Source of the DNA: Otis tarda
Lineage: Eukaryota; Chordata; Aves; Otidiformes; Otididae
Direction of reading: 5' to 3'
DNA: 64,000 bases
Assembly (NCBI GenBank): GCA_026413225.1
Contig: CM048552.1
Span: 206,163,553-206,227,552, forward strand
Below, one piece after another: positions 10,697-24,605 of this stretch. How positions within the stretch are numbered: position 1 is the stretch's first letter; each line of letters opens with the position of its first letter. The translations under genes were made by a program, and so were the position numbers. A model generated the notes under the pieces. It was not told the origin of the DNA. It was given only the letters and a program-made list of their open reading frames with translations, and made no database searches.

Positions 10697-13600
10697 CATG
10701 TTGTAAGACTCACACATTTTATTTTGATATCTGCTAAAAGAAGACTGACATTTTTAAAGGTGTTTGCATGCTGAATTCCCACTGTTTTCAGTGAGAATTA
10801 GCCATCTAATCCCTTCAAAGCCTGGCTTCCAGTCCCAGGGTTTCATGTGCAGCCCCTGCATGTTCCAGTTTCCACACTCACGGCTTCAGTTCTGTGCCAG
10901 CATAGTTGCAAAGCAGGAGCCAGACACCAATATCCAGTTCTGAAGGACACCAGTGTAGGAAGTGGAGCAGATGTTTTATCTCCTGGTGGTGCATATAGAT
11001 ATTCCCTGCATGTTCAGGAGCAAACGGGCACCGGGGACATTGAGGTGGTTGTGCCTCCAGGGCAGGGAGGCTTGGAGGTCTGTCCAGACAGGTAGGCAGG
11101 GTTGTCTCTGCTGACTGGTGGCAGGGACAACCAGCATGGAGCCTCTTCTCTCCATCAGGTGCAGCCACCACCACCAGCAGAAATAAGTTTTCCCTTGGGA
11201 GAACAAGGATGGCATTGTGTGGCTTCAAGCATCAGCCTCGCTTGGCCAGATTTACTGAGGGATTTTAATGCCTAAGGATACCTGTATACCTGGACTTTAC
11301 AAAAGCATTATTGATTTAGGCAAATTCCTTACTAGGAATATGTTTTAACTCGGGTATATGTCCCGAGTGTACATGCCTAAATTACACGTGTACATGCCTA
11401 AATTACAGACCTGCTTGCAAAAGGGAACTTTGCACTAGGAGATGTTAACACTTAAGACCATGCTTGCTTTTTTCCTCTGAAGCAAAATAAAAAAATGAAA
11501 TATGAATTTTCTCATGGAATAAAGTTGCCAGCATATTTAAGTTCAATTAGTTAAAGTGTTTAATTTTTTACAGCATTCTAGCAAAAGAAGGTAAACATGC
11601 TCTGCAATATTAATTATAATATAAATATATGCAAGAATGAAACTTCAGTACAGTATGAAAGTTGAAGCAAGACTTGAAGTATTTTCTCTATAACAAAACA
11701 AACTTTTAAGGACATTAGAAACCTTTTCTTGTTTTTCCCCAGAAAAATAACATAACCAAATCCTGTATGTTTTCACAGAATACATCAGTACAGAGGTAAT
11801 CACATTTGCTAATGGAAAATCTGTTCTACTGGAATAACCCGATCAGTCCCAGTGAAGACATTCACTCTGGCCTCATCAGCCCTTACCTTGCCTCTCCTAC
11901 CAGCTCTCTCGTACCTGTATTGAGGGCACAATACATTTGTTGTAATTTTAAATATTTTTCAGTCTTTTTTTTTTTTTTTATTCCACTTGGTACATTATCT
12001 AAAGGATATGTCTTTCTATGCTTGTGGTTACAAAAAGTTAAAATAAAATTAGCTGGGCTAGAAGAAGAGGGAAGAATTTTTCCTACATTTGGTAATGTCT
12101 CCTTTCTTTTTCTTTTGGTTTTAGAAGCGGTTGGAAAATGGATCTCGTATTTATTTTTTAATCATGCACACCCACTGCTGTGTAAAAGAGGTGATTGCTC
12201 ACCACTGTTGCTAGCTAATGCCACAGTGCACCGCTCCTGCTGTTTAGCAATGGGAAGAGCTTTCTAACGAACCTGACATTGTCAGAAACCATGCTGGTTT
12301 TAGATAGTCCAGAAGCATTGTTTAATATAGCCATGGGATTAGCTGCCTTCAAAATATATTGTTTTATTTTCTGGACTTTCCTTCTTCAAAGGCTGTGGTG
12401 TGATAAATGTCATCATTAAGACTATGTGACATATGCATGGTGAGCTTTCAAACCAGGAATCTCTTATCTGTTAATTGTACAGCAGTTTGTTGTGTTTTTT
12501 TTTTTTTTCCTCCACTGGGATGTATTCCTTCAGCAGATAGAAAATAGCTCTTCACACTTGTCTTCTGCCTTTTGCTTGGTTTCTTCTTGTTGTTCTTGTT
12601 GCTTCTATTGTTGATTCTCATTTTTAGGAGGAAGGTTATATACAGGTCCTGGTATGTGGTGCAGATATTTACAGGGAATATCTCTACACGGGAAAGCTCA
12701 GCAGAGAAGGCGAGGAGCTCACTTTGAGGTGAGTAAGCTCCAAACCTTTACAGCTGAATTAGCCTGGCCTTATCCCTTGTCTGAGGCAAACTTTCTGCGT
12801 GCCAATCTTGGTTTCCTCCTCCTCCTGCTACGGCCTCCATGCCTTGCTGGAAGTGAAAGGAGTGGGCTACAAGATGGGCCATTATTAGAAATGTTAATAT
12901 CCTTTTAAAATCCCTTGCTCACTTCCATTTCCTTTTGTGCTATAGAGCAAGAGACTATATCTGGGGATATAAAAGAGCCTATGTGCTCAGAGGTGCGGCT
13001 TTGTTAATGCAGCTGCTCGGCTGCTGGACTATACCTGGCTCATAGCATCGCAGAGCTCAAGCACAGTCAGTGCAAGGAATCTCAGCAGCCTCCCTACTAG
13101 ATGCACCCCAAGATGTTTTGAAACCCAGATCCGTCTCACTCAACACTCCTTCCAGGAAAGTATAGAGTATGACAACATTCTTGTGGTCAATAATAACTTA
13201 TATCCCAGAGTAAGCATCAAGATGTGCTAGTTCAGGTTAAATTCAGCAAATAATTTGACTTCTGAAAATGAAAAAAATAAAGTGGATTTTAAAAAAGATT
13301 TTCTAAATTAAATGAACTGAATTCCTGTTTTGAAATTATATTTTTATAAGTTTAAGTTGGAAAAAAGTCCCAAACTAATCCAACTTCAGAAATAAATACT
13401 TGAAAATAATAAAAAAAAATTCTTTAGAGTTAACTGAGACTTTTTTTTTTTGGTCCAAAATACATTGTATAATTTTTTGAGAAGTGGAAAGAGAGAGACA
13501 AAATAAGGGAATCTGCTAAGTCAACCTGATTGATTTTTTTCTTTACCATTTATTTTGTTTGACTACTGTATCAAAAATTCATTTATTACCACAAACCATA

Positions 13601-16239
13601 AAGCCTTGCTAAATCTGAAGCTAAATTACTGTAATTGCTAACTGCCTCAGACCCTGGAAGGATGTGCTGATATCTGGACAGAAAATCCATAATTCACAGA
13701 CAGTAAAAACGTGACCACACTATGTAGATTAAAAAAAAAATTAAAATCCCAAACTAGTACACATGCACACACATAAAATGCTGTAAGAGTGGCCGCATGT
13801 ACTGGCATTTTCAACTCCCATGTCTTATGGAGTAAAATGGGTAACTATTTTGTAGCAGCAATAAAAATTTTTTTTGTTTTCAATTATAAACTTTTTATTT
13901 ATTACTGTGCCTGTACCAGCAATACATGGAAGAGTGAGCTGGGACTAAGAGCTTCACTGTTCTGTAATTTCAGGTATTAGAGAAGATCTGGAGATTTTTC
14001 AACCTAAAATAGACAGAAAGAGGTACAAGACAGTTAGAAGACAAGGTTTAGAAACAGGTTGATAACAGGAGTCCCTAGACTCTGATGAGGAAATGAGCAG
14101 TGGGAGAGGAATGCTAGGGACTTTTGAGAACAGAAAAGAGTGAGCAGATGAAGAAATAAATAGCTGACAATTGTTAATGTATTGATACTGTACCTCTACT
14201 GGAAGTCTAAATATACACAACAGTGATGCTATCACAATCCTAGTGTGATGACCAGGCCATCAGTACATGGACCACTTCTCCAAAAGGTTTAATAGATGTT
14301 TCAAGATTGGATGGTATTTGTTGCGCTTTCAGGGTACCACTACCAGGAGCCTTCACCCCTTGCTACCTTTTGCAGCCCTTACAAAGTCATGCTTTTCCTC
14401 TAAAACAGTGTCAATATGACACTTATCAGCCATGGGAGAGAGGGGAGAGTCCCTGGCCTCCAGAGTCTGGAGTGGCTTCTGGAGGGGGAGGACCTCCCAC
14501 TGAGGATGCGTACCATCAATGTTTGTTTCTGTTGGGGCAGAGCCTCAGACTGAGCATGGGGTGGGCTGGGGAATGATCAGCTTTGTCCATCACTTGGGCT
14601 GATCTTTTTGTTCTGTGTCTGTATTTTATGGACTCTAACAGCTGGTCTGAGTATGCTTGATGGCAACAGTTGCAGCAACAATCATTTTAATCTGGAAAAC
14701 GCCAGGGCGGGTGGTACATGTAATTTATGTCCTTTTTCCCATTTTGGGAACTGAGAAGTCAGGCTTCCCTGGAGATAGGAACTGTGGAAATTAATAACAA
14801 AGAGGGAAAAGCAACACAGGGCATGACCTAGTCTTTTGTGAAAATAAAGGAATTCAAAGGAAACAGCAAAATATACGATCTCATCACACACCTGTTCCGT
14901 CTGCCCTAAGATACCCCTGGAGACTCATTGGGCATGGAGCTGCTAAGGAGTTCACCATACCCCAGCGGCTTAAAAAGCCACTTGCTCTGCAGAGACACTC
15001 AATGTTTTTATTTAGAGGAAATCAATGTATTCTGGTAGCATCTGCCTTGAAATCCCATCTGGCATGAGGAGAAGGTGAGGTTCCAGTGCGGTGGCAGTAC
15101 AAACAAAACACAAAAGGCTCTTCTTCCCACAAAGATTTAATAATTGCCCAGCAATGTGTTAACTGCCCTGGTTTAGGAGCTAGATGGACAGCTAAGCCTG
15201 CTAAATATTGCAGGATTCTAAGTGGAGACTGAAGGGAGAAAAATGAAAAACTGTCTAACTTAAAACAGATTACTACAGTACTTTGGGCTGCATATGTGCA
15301 GTTTAGGTAGATATTGGTATTTCAACAGGATTCTGTGTTGATTTCCTCTGGTGCACCCTCAGCCCTAGGTAAAATCCAGTCTTGGTCCAGCTGCTGCGCA
15401 GATACATGATAGACCACTCACAGCACAAAGAAAGAAAATAATCCATCAGCATCCCCCTCTTGGAGACTGGGAGCTGAGGTAGCAAGAGATTAAGTGGAAC
15501 ATCTGACGTCATGACAGAAATCTTTGGCAGTGCTGTCAGTGGGATTCATATCTCTTCTGTCCTAGCCTAGTACAGTTAACGATGGGGTCCATCCATCATC
15601 TTCTGAAACAGCTCCAACTTTATCTATCAGTCCAGTGCAGTATGTGGAATTTCTTCTCTTGTGTTATTTACAGAACCTGAAAATTAAAACACTGTTTGAA
15701 ACAACTTTTATGCCACACTCTTTTTCATTTCTCATTTTATGGATACCTGACTTCTGTCTGGGAATTATATATATTTTTTTTTTTCCTCTCCGAACATTGG
15801 AGTATCTAGAGCAAGAATATGCCATTCAGGCAGTATGCTCTGCAAAGAAACCTCTTTTACCTGTCTCACATGGACAGCGCAGGTAATGGTACAGATCAGG
15901 CGGTGCCTTCATTGTTTCAGCAGGCCCCACTACAAAGAAATCATAATACATTAATGATCAGCTGAATCTGGACTTTTCATCCTTTGCCCTCAAAACCCCC
16001 ACTTTTAAGCTTACTGGGAGCAGGATCTCAAGGTCTTTTTCTGCCAGTGCAGGCTGAGACTGTGCATCTTGTTTCTTCTGCTGTTATGGGTCCAAGCCCT
16101 GAGAATGGAAGCACAGTAGGAAGTAATCATGTTGTCTTGTGTACAGGAGGAGAGAAGTCAGCGGAAATTTTGGGAGGAGATGAGATGTCCTGCTATGCAC
16201 TGGACAAACGTCTGCTATTGTGAGGGCAGCTACAGAGTG
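10697..16239. other. Unique AT-rich non-coding stretch
   Basis: No gene is supported. The longest frames (11806-12267 plus, 10878-11228 minus) begin at non-ATG codons and show no known domain. It contains the small inverted and direct repeats at 11348-11407, several T- and A-runs (for example near 12493 and 13441), and AT-rich segments near 13250-13600. Nothing else stands out. Confidence 0.55.
11348..11407. repeat. Inverted repeat overlapping a 20-base tandem duplication
   Basis: ACTCGGG (11348-11354) and CCCGAGT (11362-11368) form a perfect 7-base stem with loop TATATGT. Overlapping its right arm, the 20-base unit GTGTACATGCCTAAATTACA occurs at 11367-11386 and again, exactly, at 11388-11407. 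The perfect match suggests a recent duplication, possibly triggered by the hairpin. Confidence 0.7.
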
Positions 16240-16335
16240 ATCATAGAATCACAGAATCATAGAATCACATGGTTGGATGGGACCTATAAGATCATGATGG
16301 TTCAATCCTTCCTGCTATGAAGAAGTGACATTTTC
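16240..16335 (-). mobile_element. CR1 LINE 3' tail, short fragment
   Basis: The sequence opens with ATCATAGAATCACAGAATCA and continues TAGAATCACATGGTTGGATG, GGACCTATAAGATCATGATG. This is the reverse complement of the avian CR1 3' UTR and its octamer tail. Only about 95 bases of homology are visible; the right boundary is approximate. This is a severely 5'-truncated insertion with no coding sequence. Confidence 0.85.
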
Positions 16336-19164
16336 CCTACAGATGCTCATGCTAGTATTTCTTAACATCAGTTATTCTGGTGAAATGACTGCTGCTTGGG
16401 AAGATAAAGGAAAAAAGAGGCATCAACAACTAATCAATTCCACCCACTTTTCTAAAGACTTTGTAAACTCACTCTAAGAGCTGATTGTTCTCCATTAAAG
16501 GTGATCAGGCTATTGCTTCTGACAATCCCTCTAAAATCACAATAGGGACTTCAGGCATTTTTAATGCAAAGGAGTTCAGTGCAGATCACAGTTAAAATTG
16601 TAGCTCAGTTACGGCTTTGTTACTGAAGGCCAAATACTGTCCTTTGTGTTGCTTAGACCAACAAAATGAGGAAAGCAACATTCTCCCTCCACAGCTTTGG
16701 GTTTGTTCATGGCTTTGCTATGAGACTTGCATCAGGACATTAGCACTGCAACCTGGTTTCAGGAGGACCCTGAGGGGCACCCTGTGAAACCAGGACTACA
16801 TCTGTACCAGCACTAAACCTTGCCAAGCAACATATTCAGGGTACGTGTTCAGAATGACTCTTGGCATGCTTTTGGCTCATGTCAAAATACTGTTCTCCTA
16901 AGTATCTCCTAGCTATTAATCAGGTGCAAACACAGGCAAAGCACTGTTCCCAAGAGACAGTGTGCATGCAGCCAGTGTATTCTGAAGGGTAAAAGAGTAT
17001 AATATCGTGGAAATGCACAGTACTCTGCACACGGGTCTCTGTGCCAAGAAACAGTCTGAGATGCAGTCGGCATTAGCATTTCCATATAGACCAGGAGGTT
17101 GCTTTTGAACTGAATCTCCCTGTCCATGTCACATCATAGAGAAGTCTTGGAGAACCTGAGCCAGATTCTTCTTGGATGACACTAACCCAGAAAATGTACA
17201 CAACTAGCACACTCCATCTGCCAGGCTGCAGAAGACCAGACTGGAGGTCGTCTGCAATGAGCCTCTTAGACATGTACAGTGTGGATGCTGGGTCCTTGGT
17301 ACCATCTCCTCCATCCTACACATTCCTTCCTGCTCCTCCTTGGTTATCCAGACCCAGTCTGGGAATTCATACGTGGGTTACACACAATTCTCCAGGCAGT
17401 GGCATGGCCACATTGTCACTTGTGTTAAAGAGGAACCATAGCTGTTGTCCAGCTGGAGCTGGAGAAGGATACCCTTGGTGAAGGTATTTCTTACACCCTC
17501 TGGTACTGAAGCTATATATGAATCCTAAATGAACAATGCAGTAGTAGCACTGAAAATCTTCCTGAGGGTATGGGTATAACCCTTTTATCACCACATGCAA
17601 GAAGTACGGCACATAAAATTGTCTTTATGGCCTCTCCTGTGGCCATAGCACAGCTGTCTGCCCCAGACCCAGAACATACAAGTGCTGTGTAATAGAAGCT
17701 GCTGTCTTTGAAAGTCCTAAGGTACCAAGGGCACTGTTCAGGGCCAGCTGAGTGGGCTTGAAACCCACTGAATGTGTTTCAACACAGGTATAAATGACAA
17801 TACAACAAAATTTCAAGCAGCCAGTGAGAATAAGGGTCTGTAAAATGTGTGACCATGGTGATAAGAAGATGCAAGTCAAAGTTGCGATTTGTTTTCTCCA
17901 AGAATAGCAGGAATGTTTTGGGAATGGATGTCACAAAGGCAAGATTAGCAAAAGACTTATTTTTCTAACATCCTTGACTAAAACTCTGAAGTTAAACATC
18001 CCAGAACTTGAGATTCTTTGATCTAGGCTTGGTTTTATTTTAAGTGAGTCATGTCAGTGCCAGGATATGATGTCTATTATATATGAGCAACTTGAAATAT
18101 CACTAAGATTCTTTGAAGGCCACTGTGCATTTTCATCTTGAAATTTCACACAGCTGCTACTGTAATCATGGTCCCCCAGGGAAATTCGATGTCCCCACAG
18201 GCTCACACCTTTTCCCCTGTGTTGTGCTGACTTCGCACTGTTACACTGCCACCAGTAATTTAAACCAGGTAGGTGCTGCCTGATCTGAGTCCACTACTGG
18301 TTTTTCTTTACACAGACATTATTTCTGTGGGATTATTCTTTACATAGCTTACTTCAAAAGCATGTTTGTAGAAGGGACAGGACAAACCTTGATCATAGAC
18401 ACTACAATCAGGTTGCTACCAAGTCACAGTGAGATGAAGACTGACTGTTCTTTTCTCCCGTTTACAAATGACAATAGGGGCAATTGGCAAATTATCACTT
18501 TCAAAAAGAATATTTGTTCGAGTTTAAATGTGCTTATCTCTCACCTGGAGTGGAATTCAGCCCTTTTCATAGAATTAGTTTGTCCAAGAAGACCCCCTTA
18601 TTCCTCTGGAAAAAGCGATAATGATGTGTAGGTCTGTCCCAGCTTTCCACGTGTTAGTTCCCTTGCCCTATGAACATGGAGTTCCAAATATGTCCTGTGC
18701 GTAGCCAAATTAAAAAAAAAACAAAAAACCTGGTGTACTCGAGGAACAGGAAAATAATAAAAAAAAATGCTATGAGAGTTACCATGCTAATATTAGCAAT
18801 ATATCTTGAATTTTGAATCAATGCATCAGATTAATTTTGAATAACTGTGTTGCTACATCAGATAAAACAGTCTAAAAAGATATTTCTGGTGATGCTCAGA
18901 CACTGAAGCTAGTGATAGATTTGCTAGCCGCTCAAGAAGGAAAAAAAGAGGGCCAGTTTCAGTCCAATTTACTGAACCTATAAATAATTGTGAATAAATC
19001 ATAATTGCCAGCTCATCACAGGAGCAGGCTGAGGACACACTGCACTGGTCATAATGAGTAAGGTTCAGGGAAAATCAGTGCATCAGCAAGGGCGACATTT
19101 CTCTTCTGAAGTCTTGGACTCTGGAAGGAGATTAAGGGACCCTGTGTGTGGGTCTCCTATGTGA

Positions 19165-19941
19165 CCTGCTGTGTGCAGTGTTGCAGACAAGGCAAGCAAA
19201 CTGGTGGTCCCACATCTCTCCTCACTCTCCACCAAAGTGCTTGTGGAAACTGTAAACTGCCTTTATTTGAAGCACAGCAGGCTGCAGTTGAAGTCAGTGT
19301 ACGTATCTGAGATTTGCTTCCCTCAGAAAACATGGGAGTCAGCCAAGCTACACAACTCCTTCTGTGGGACAATGTTGACATGTTCAACTCCAATCCAGTG
19401 CAGTTACTCGTCTCTTAAGGCGATGGTCACTGAGCAAGGGAAACTGAAAAATGCCCCTATGAAGAAGTGTAGCAGAATCTCAAGCTTTATTCTCCAGGAC
19501 ATGATACAGCTTAAACTACTGAACTCCCACTTTCTGCTCCTCTCTGCAGCATACAGGTACGTGCAAAAGTCTGAGCAATTCCATGTGCCCTTTAGTCTCA
19601 GCTTTTCTTGCCGATCTGAATCAAGGGGCTTTTACCACAAACAGCTGCCAACCTGCCCTTGTGGGCTGTTGGCTTCAGTATTCATATCGACCTCAGCTCT
19701 GTGTAAGCGTGAAGAAAGACAGTCCCCAAGTGACTGCAGTTCTGATGGGATGTCAGGACACCTTTTCACAGGACCCAGGCTGAAACTGCAGGATTTTAAC
19801 ACCGAGAGCTGTGGTGTTCTAGCAGAGGGATCTAGGCAGGCGGAGGGGCCAGGATTGTGTTCAGAGGTGCCTCCTTGCCTGCTGAACCACAGGCCACACA
19901 TCACCGCTGGAAACCTGGCCTTTTTTATTATTAGATGCTGA
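19165..19941 (+). other. Long open frame of unknown status (first ATG 19372)
   Basis: The frame is free of stops from after the TGA at 19162-19164 to the TGA ending at 19941, about 258 codons. The first ATG is at 19372 and gives a 189-residue product. I recognise no domain, signal peptide or repeat. The composition is Ser- and Leu-rich with several Cys. It overlaps no transposon that I can identify. In DNA of this composition a stop-free run this long is uncommon but not impossible in 64 kb. It may be chance, part of a lineage-specific transcript, or an old pseudogene. I call it non-coding by default. Confidence 0.2.
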
Positions 19942-20678
19942 AGGTTAGGAGAGTGGCAAGGGAGACATGCAGAAAGACTGTGAAAGTCAGGAAGGGGTTT
20001 TTCCTTATCTACTGAAATAAATTAAAAAAGCAAAGAAGCAAGCAGATTAAGATACTTAAGACCATGTTTGGCAAAGGTGACTATGCTGCTGGACATAAAC
20101 AAAAGCAAGAACTGGTAGATGACATACACAAATGTACCATGACCATGATAAAAGTGAGAGGTTTATGAAAGCTTAATGTATCTTGTGCCATGCTACATCA
20201 CACCCTGCTCAATTAAGTGGCATCAAATATAAATGTTGAAACCCCAGACGACATGCTATTTTGGATATTAGTTAAACCTGTTTATCCTGTTATTACCATG
20301 GCATTTGCAAGTGTTATCTTTGGGTACCAGAGCATAGATGAATAACTATGAATGATATTTCAGAGCTGTCCTATCACTAATGAAATCCACACTCGTAATT
20401 AGTTTCATCTAAAGAATATGAAGTTTCCTCACTAGGCATTTATGGTTTTTATTCCTGATTTATAACATACTTACTGATGCAGGGGTTAACAGATTAGATT
20501 GCCGAATGCCTGGTGTGATCATATAGACAATGGAAACAAAGCATCTTCTTAATCAATCATCTTGCTAGCTATTTAGCTGCCTTTGCTCCTAAGAGATCAC
20601 TGGACAGAGAGGCCATTACTCAAAAAAGAAAAAGAAAAAAATACAGAGAGAAGAAAGTGCATTCATTATTATTTTTAA

Positions 20679-20698
20679 ACTATGCACCGATGCATAGT
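20679..20698. repeat. Perfect 8-base-stem hairpin
   Basis: ACTATGCA (20679-20686) and TGCATAGT (20691-20698) are exact reverse complements around the loop CCGA. No gene end is adjacent, so a terminator role is not suggested. Confidence 0.6.
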
Positions 20699-21439
20699 CC
20701 CAGCTGCTTATGTAACGTGAGTGACATTATTTGTATTTCTTGAAGAGTCTCTAAGCAGGTTCTGTACTGCTGAATGCCTTTGTTTGGGAGGTAAGCATGT
20801 CTCTGAATTAACCTCTCTAACACTTCTCTTTCCCTTTATGCCGCTCAGTGCACACATAATCCTGGGAACTGTTCGTCTTGGATTCAATTGTCCATTGTCT
20901 GAACAAAAGACCAGACATCACTTAAGGCTCTAGGAGCTGAGTGGCTATTTACAGTATATCAGAAGTCCTTTAGGCTTTCATTTCAGGTTCCAGTAGGGAT
21001 TTGTGGTGAAACTTGTTCACCTTTTAGCCCTTTCTGGGATGCTGGATATGCCTTTTCTCAAATTCTCTAAATCTATTTAACTTCCTAGGACATTAATGAT
21101 CAGCCTGAAACAATGAAATTATACAAACGATGTTTTCTGTAAAAGTCTGCTTAATGCAGTGTACTAAGATTCCTTCTGGCCTGTATAAGCAAAGTTGTGG
21201 AGGGATGTATGTTTTATCCGGAACCCAGTGTTGTGCTTTCCGAGTTATTTCCGAATAAAAACCTCTCTGCGGGGTCTGTTTTGTCTGGAATCCTATTCAC
21301 TCTTTCCATTCAGGTTTTCTTCTCTTCATAAATTTAATCCCCAGACCTGGAATTCTTTCCTTGTTTTCTTAGTTATGATGAGAGTGAACAGCTGGACCGT
21401 TTTGCAGACTTTGTTGACAGTGCTTAGTTCTTACTTACT

Positions 21440-21450
21440 CCCCCCCCCCC
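21440..21450 (+). repeat. Poly-C run (11)
   Basis: An uninterrupted run of 11 C sits in AT-rich surroundings. It is a likely indel hotspot and is prone to sequencing error. Confidence 0.8.
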
Positions 21451-24432
21451 AAACCTTTTTTTCAGACAGTCCCTGGCTCACTTTGTCTGGCTACTGTCTG
21501 ACATGTCAGCTTACACTGTTCCAACTCCCAGCTGTTCTTTCTTTTCATGCTACATCCTATGGATTGTTCTTTGCATTATAGTCAAACACTGGTTTTTATT
21601 TCCAGAGGGCTAATCTGTTTCCACAGCAACCTATAAAATGGAGAAATTTGATCCCAGGACTTTTCTTTAAAACTTTTCAATGTGTATATTAGCACATGTG
21701 TATTTGTCCATCTTAAAGGCAATTTCTATAGCTATGAAATGGAAGCTGTTATGAACACTCAGGAATCAGAAAGTTCTCAGACTGCTTAAGCTACAACATC
21801 ACATTTCTGATTCTCATTATAGATACTGGCAGAAAATGACTGGGAGTATTTTCCATCAAACATGGTTGCAGTTGCAAAATTGGATATGTTAAACTAAATT
21901 ATTGGGATCTCCCTGTCTACTCAGTGTCAGATATTTCTGTGTAAATTTTGCTGGTTAACTATAAATTGTCACTGGCAAATGCCAGAGATGTAAACTTACT
22001 TGGAACCAACTGATTGAGCTGGTATCCTTCTGCTCGAGTTGTAAATGCTCTGGAATCTAAATGAAATACAGCTATATAAGGAAAGCAAAAATATACCTTC
22101 CTCTTTTAAAAAGTCATCTTTTGTAGCTACTGAAAGCTAGCAGCAGCACAAAATTTCTTTCCTGTCAAGAAACTGAGACAAACAGCAAATACCTATCTGT
22201 GGAGAAGTGTCAGTCTCCTCTGTATTTGTGTGAGCAATTTTGAACGAGGGTGAACACATTAAATGAAGCAGCCCCATATAGAGTCTGTTCAGATGTGATG
22301 GCCATGTCTCATCACTTGGAAGTTCAGATAAAGTACAATTTTTTTTTATCCTGTTCTAAAAAACTGCTGATCCTCAGGGAAGTCTGGGCAGCTCCAGCTG
22401 GCTTGTTGGTGCTACCAACACACTCAAGTCCTCGCAAGCTGGGTGCCATAAATACTTGATCTTCATTGTGCTCTGGCAGTTATTCAATATGCAGGCTGAG
22501 TCTTCTTCAAAACCCCTCAAAACCTGCCCTGTCTTTATAACCCGGGGCTTGGCACCCAACTCTAAGGGAAGTCTCTTGGGAGGTTAGGCCAAAGCTTGAT
22601 TCATCATTCACTTAAGAACTACCTTCATTATGTTAAAACTGGGAGAGTGACCAGATACCTTCTGGGCTGGGATCAAGGAGGACAAAAGGTCAATGAGCCC
22701 AGCCTGTTCAGGGTATAGTAATTTGATGGGGCAAAATTTCTGATTGCCTCTAAATCCTTGACCCAGGAGTGTCAGGATGGAAAAGCCATGGCACTTTCAT
22801 GTACATTTGAGAGCTTCTCTTTGTACATTTTTTTTTTCACCAAATACAGAGCATTAGGCATAAATATATATTAGTAAAGCATCTGAACTAGAGGTGAGCT
22901 ACACATTCTGAAAATATTTTTGAGTGCTTTTAAGAATGACATCAAATAAACCAATATTGGAATATTCCTGGGGCATTAGTTCACTCCAGACTCACCTCTT
23001 GCTCCTTGTTGAATTGTTATTTTAATCAGTATATATTATAGGAATAAACTGTGAAGATTTTCACCAAAATACTGCTTAAAAAAGGGTCCTGAAGCACCCA
23101 CTGACGGCACTGATAAGGAAAATCTTGATTCAAAGTTTACCCACATAACTGTTCATGGTAATTGTGCATATGTTTTTTCTGATGTTCCCTGGTCTACACC
23201 CTCTTCCTACCCACTGCTACATCAGACACCCCACAGCCAGCCTGTGCACCCTTGTGCAGTGACATATAAAGTCACTTGCTAATGGTGTAGGCTTCCAAAC
23301 TTGTCTGAACCTAAAAGTTCCCATCATCCATGGTCTTGAGAAGAGCCTTAGCAGGACTCCCAAAACATAGCAGTCGAGCTACACTCAAGAAATAAATTAG
23401 ATCAAATGTGTTCCTGGAGTATCAGAGAACAGCTTGGTTTGCCCACTGCTTTTAATTTTTATCTTCATCTTGCTTTATCTTCCATGGAAAAGTCAAGTTT
23501 ACTCCTTCTTTTTTCTTTCTTTTTCCCTTTCAGCTCAGTCATACCCACTATATGAATTACACTAGTGTCTGACAAAGGTTTTTTCCTGGGCAGTCTTTGC
23601 AAAAATATTCACAGCAATGTGGATTGCTGATACAACTCCTCTGCGTGACAGTAGTGTTTTAAAACACAGTTTGCAGGAACACTCCCATTTCCTTGCATAG
23701 CCACCGGCTCATGAGTAAAATCCCAGGACAGAGAAATTATTTGCTATGATAAGACTAATGAGGGACTGTGACTGTGTTATCATTAAAATTGGGCAAATTT
23801 TATGGTCCTGGAGGATTTTTGAACTTCTCTAACTAGTCTTGGAGGGATGCCAAACTAGTTTGATGTTTCTGCCTCCCTCATATGCTCCTCATCCCTCACA
23901 TCTTCCTCCTCAGTCCTCTGGAGATTTGAACAAAACAAAAACCATGTAAACACATATACTTTTTCTCCTATTTCGTAATGAAACTTGTGCTTTCTATTAA
24001 GAATCCTACCTTTTGTTGGAGCTTCAAGGGAAATGTGGTGTCTACGTTGGCAGCGTTTCTTCTCTGGCCTGATATTATGCTAATTTTCTCTCTGTCGGGT
24101 TCTCTCTCTCTCCCCAGCCCTCTTCAAAGTGGGTCACTAATCTGAGATTGTTCAAAATAATATTTTTTTTTTAACATCCTAAGAGTTTTGAAATATAGGC
24201 AAATCTCCCATCGGTGCTTCCGAGGGCGTAAGTCACTGCAGTATTAACAACAAGCCGAGGAAATACAATTACTAGTTTTTTGATGCGTGGTCTTTGGTAG
24301 TGGAGCCCAAAAGGTTGTGCATAGGGAGATTCATGACATATACACAACTGAATGCCTAACTGCACTCACTCTGCATATAACCTGAGTTGGTCAGGCTACT
24401 TGTGTTTGATTTTTTTCTGATCAGTATATCAG

Positions 24433-24605
24433 AGTTTGCTACCTCTGGGAAGCGTCAAGTTGTCTGTGCATGCTCTGGCCAATGCACATGCAGAGTTTGA
24501 GAGGCTTCAAAAGCATTAACAGTAATTGCACATGCACTGACCACCTGCAGAAGGTTTGCTATTTTCTGGAAGCATCAGCTTTGCCGTATGTGTCATGGAG
24601 CAAGT
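24433..24605 (+). repeat. Possible diverged tandem repeat, two units
   Basis: GTTTGCTACCTCTGGGAAGC near 24433 and GTTTGCTATTTTCTGGAAGC near 24556 share their framework, and similarity continues for about 30 further bases (CTGTGCATG.. against CGTATGTGTC..). The two units are about 120 bases apart. The match is weak and could be chance. Between them, GCACATGCA-like words recur. Confidence 0.3.
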
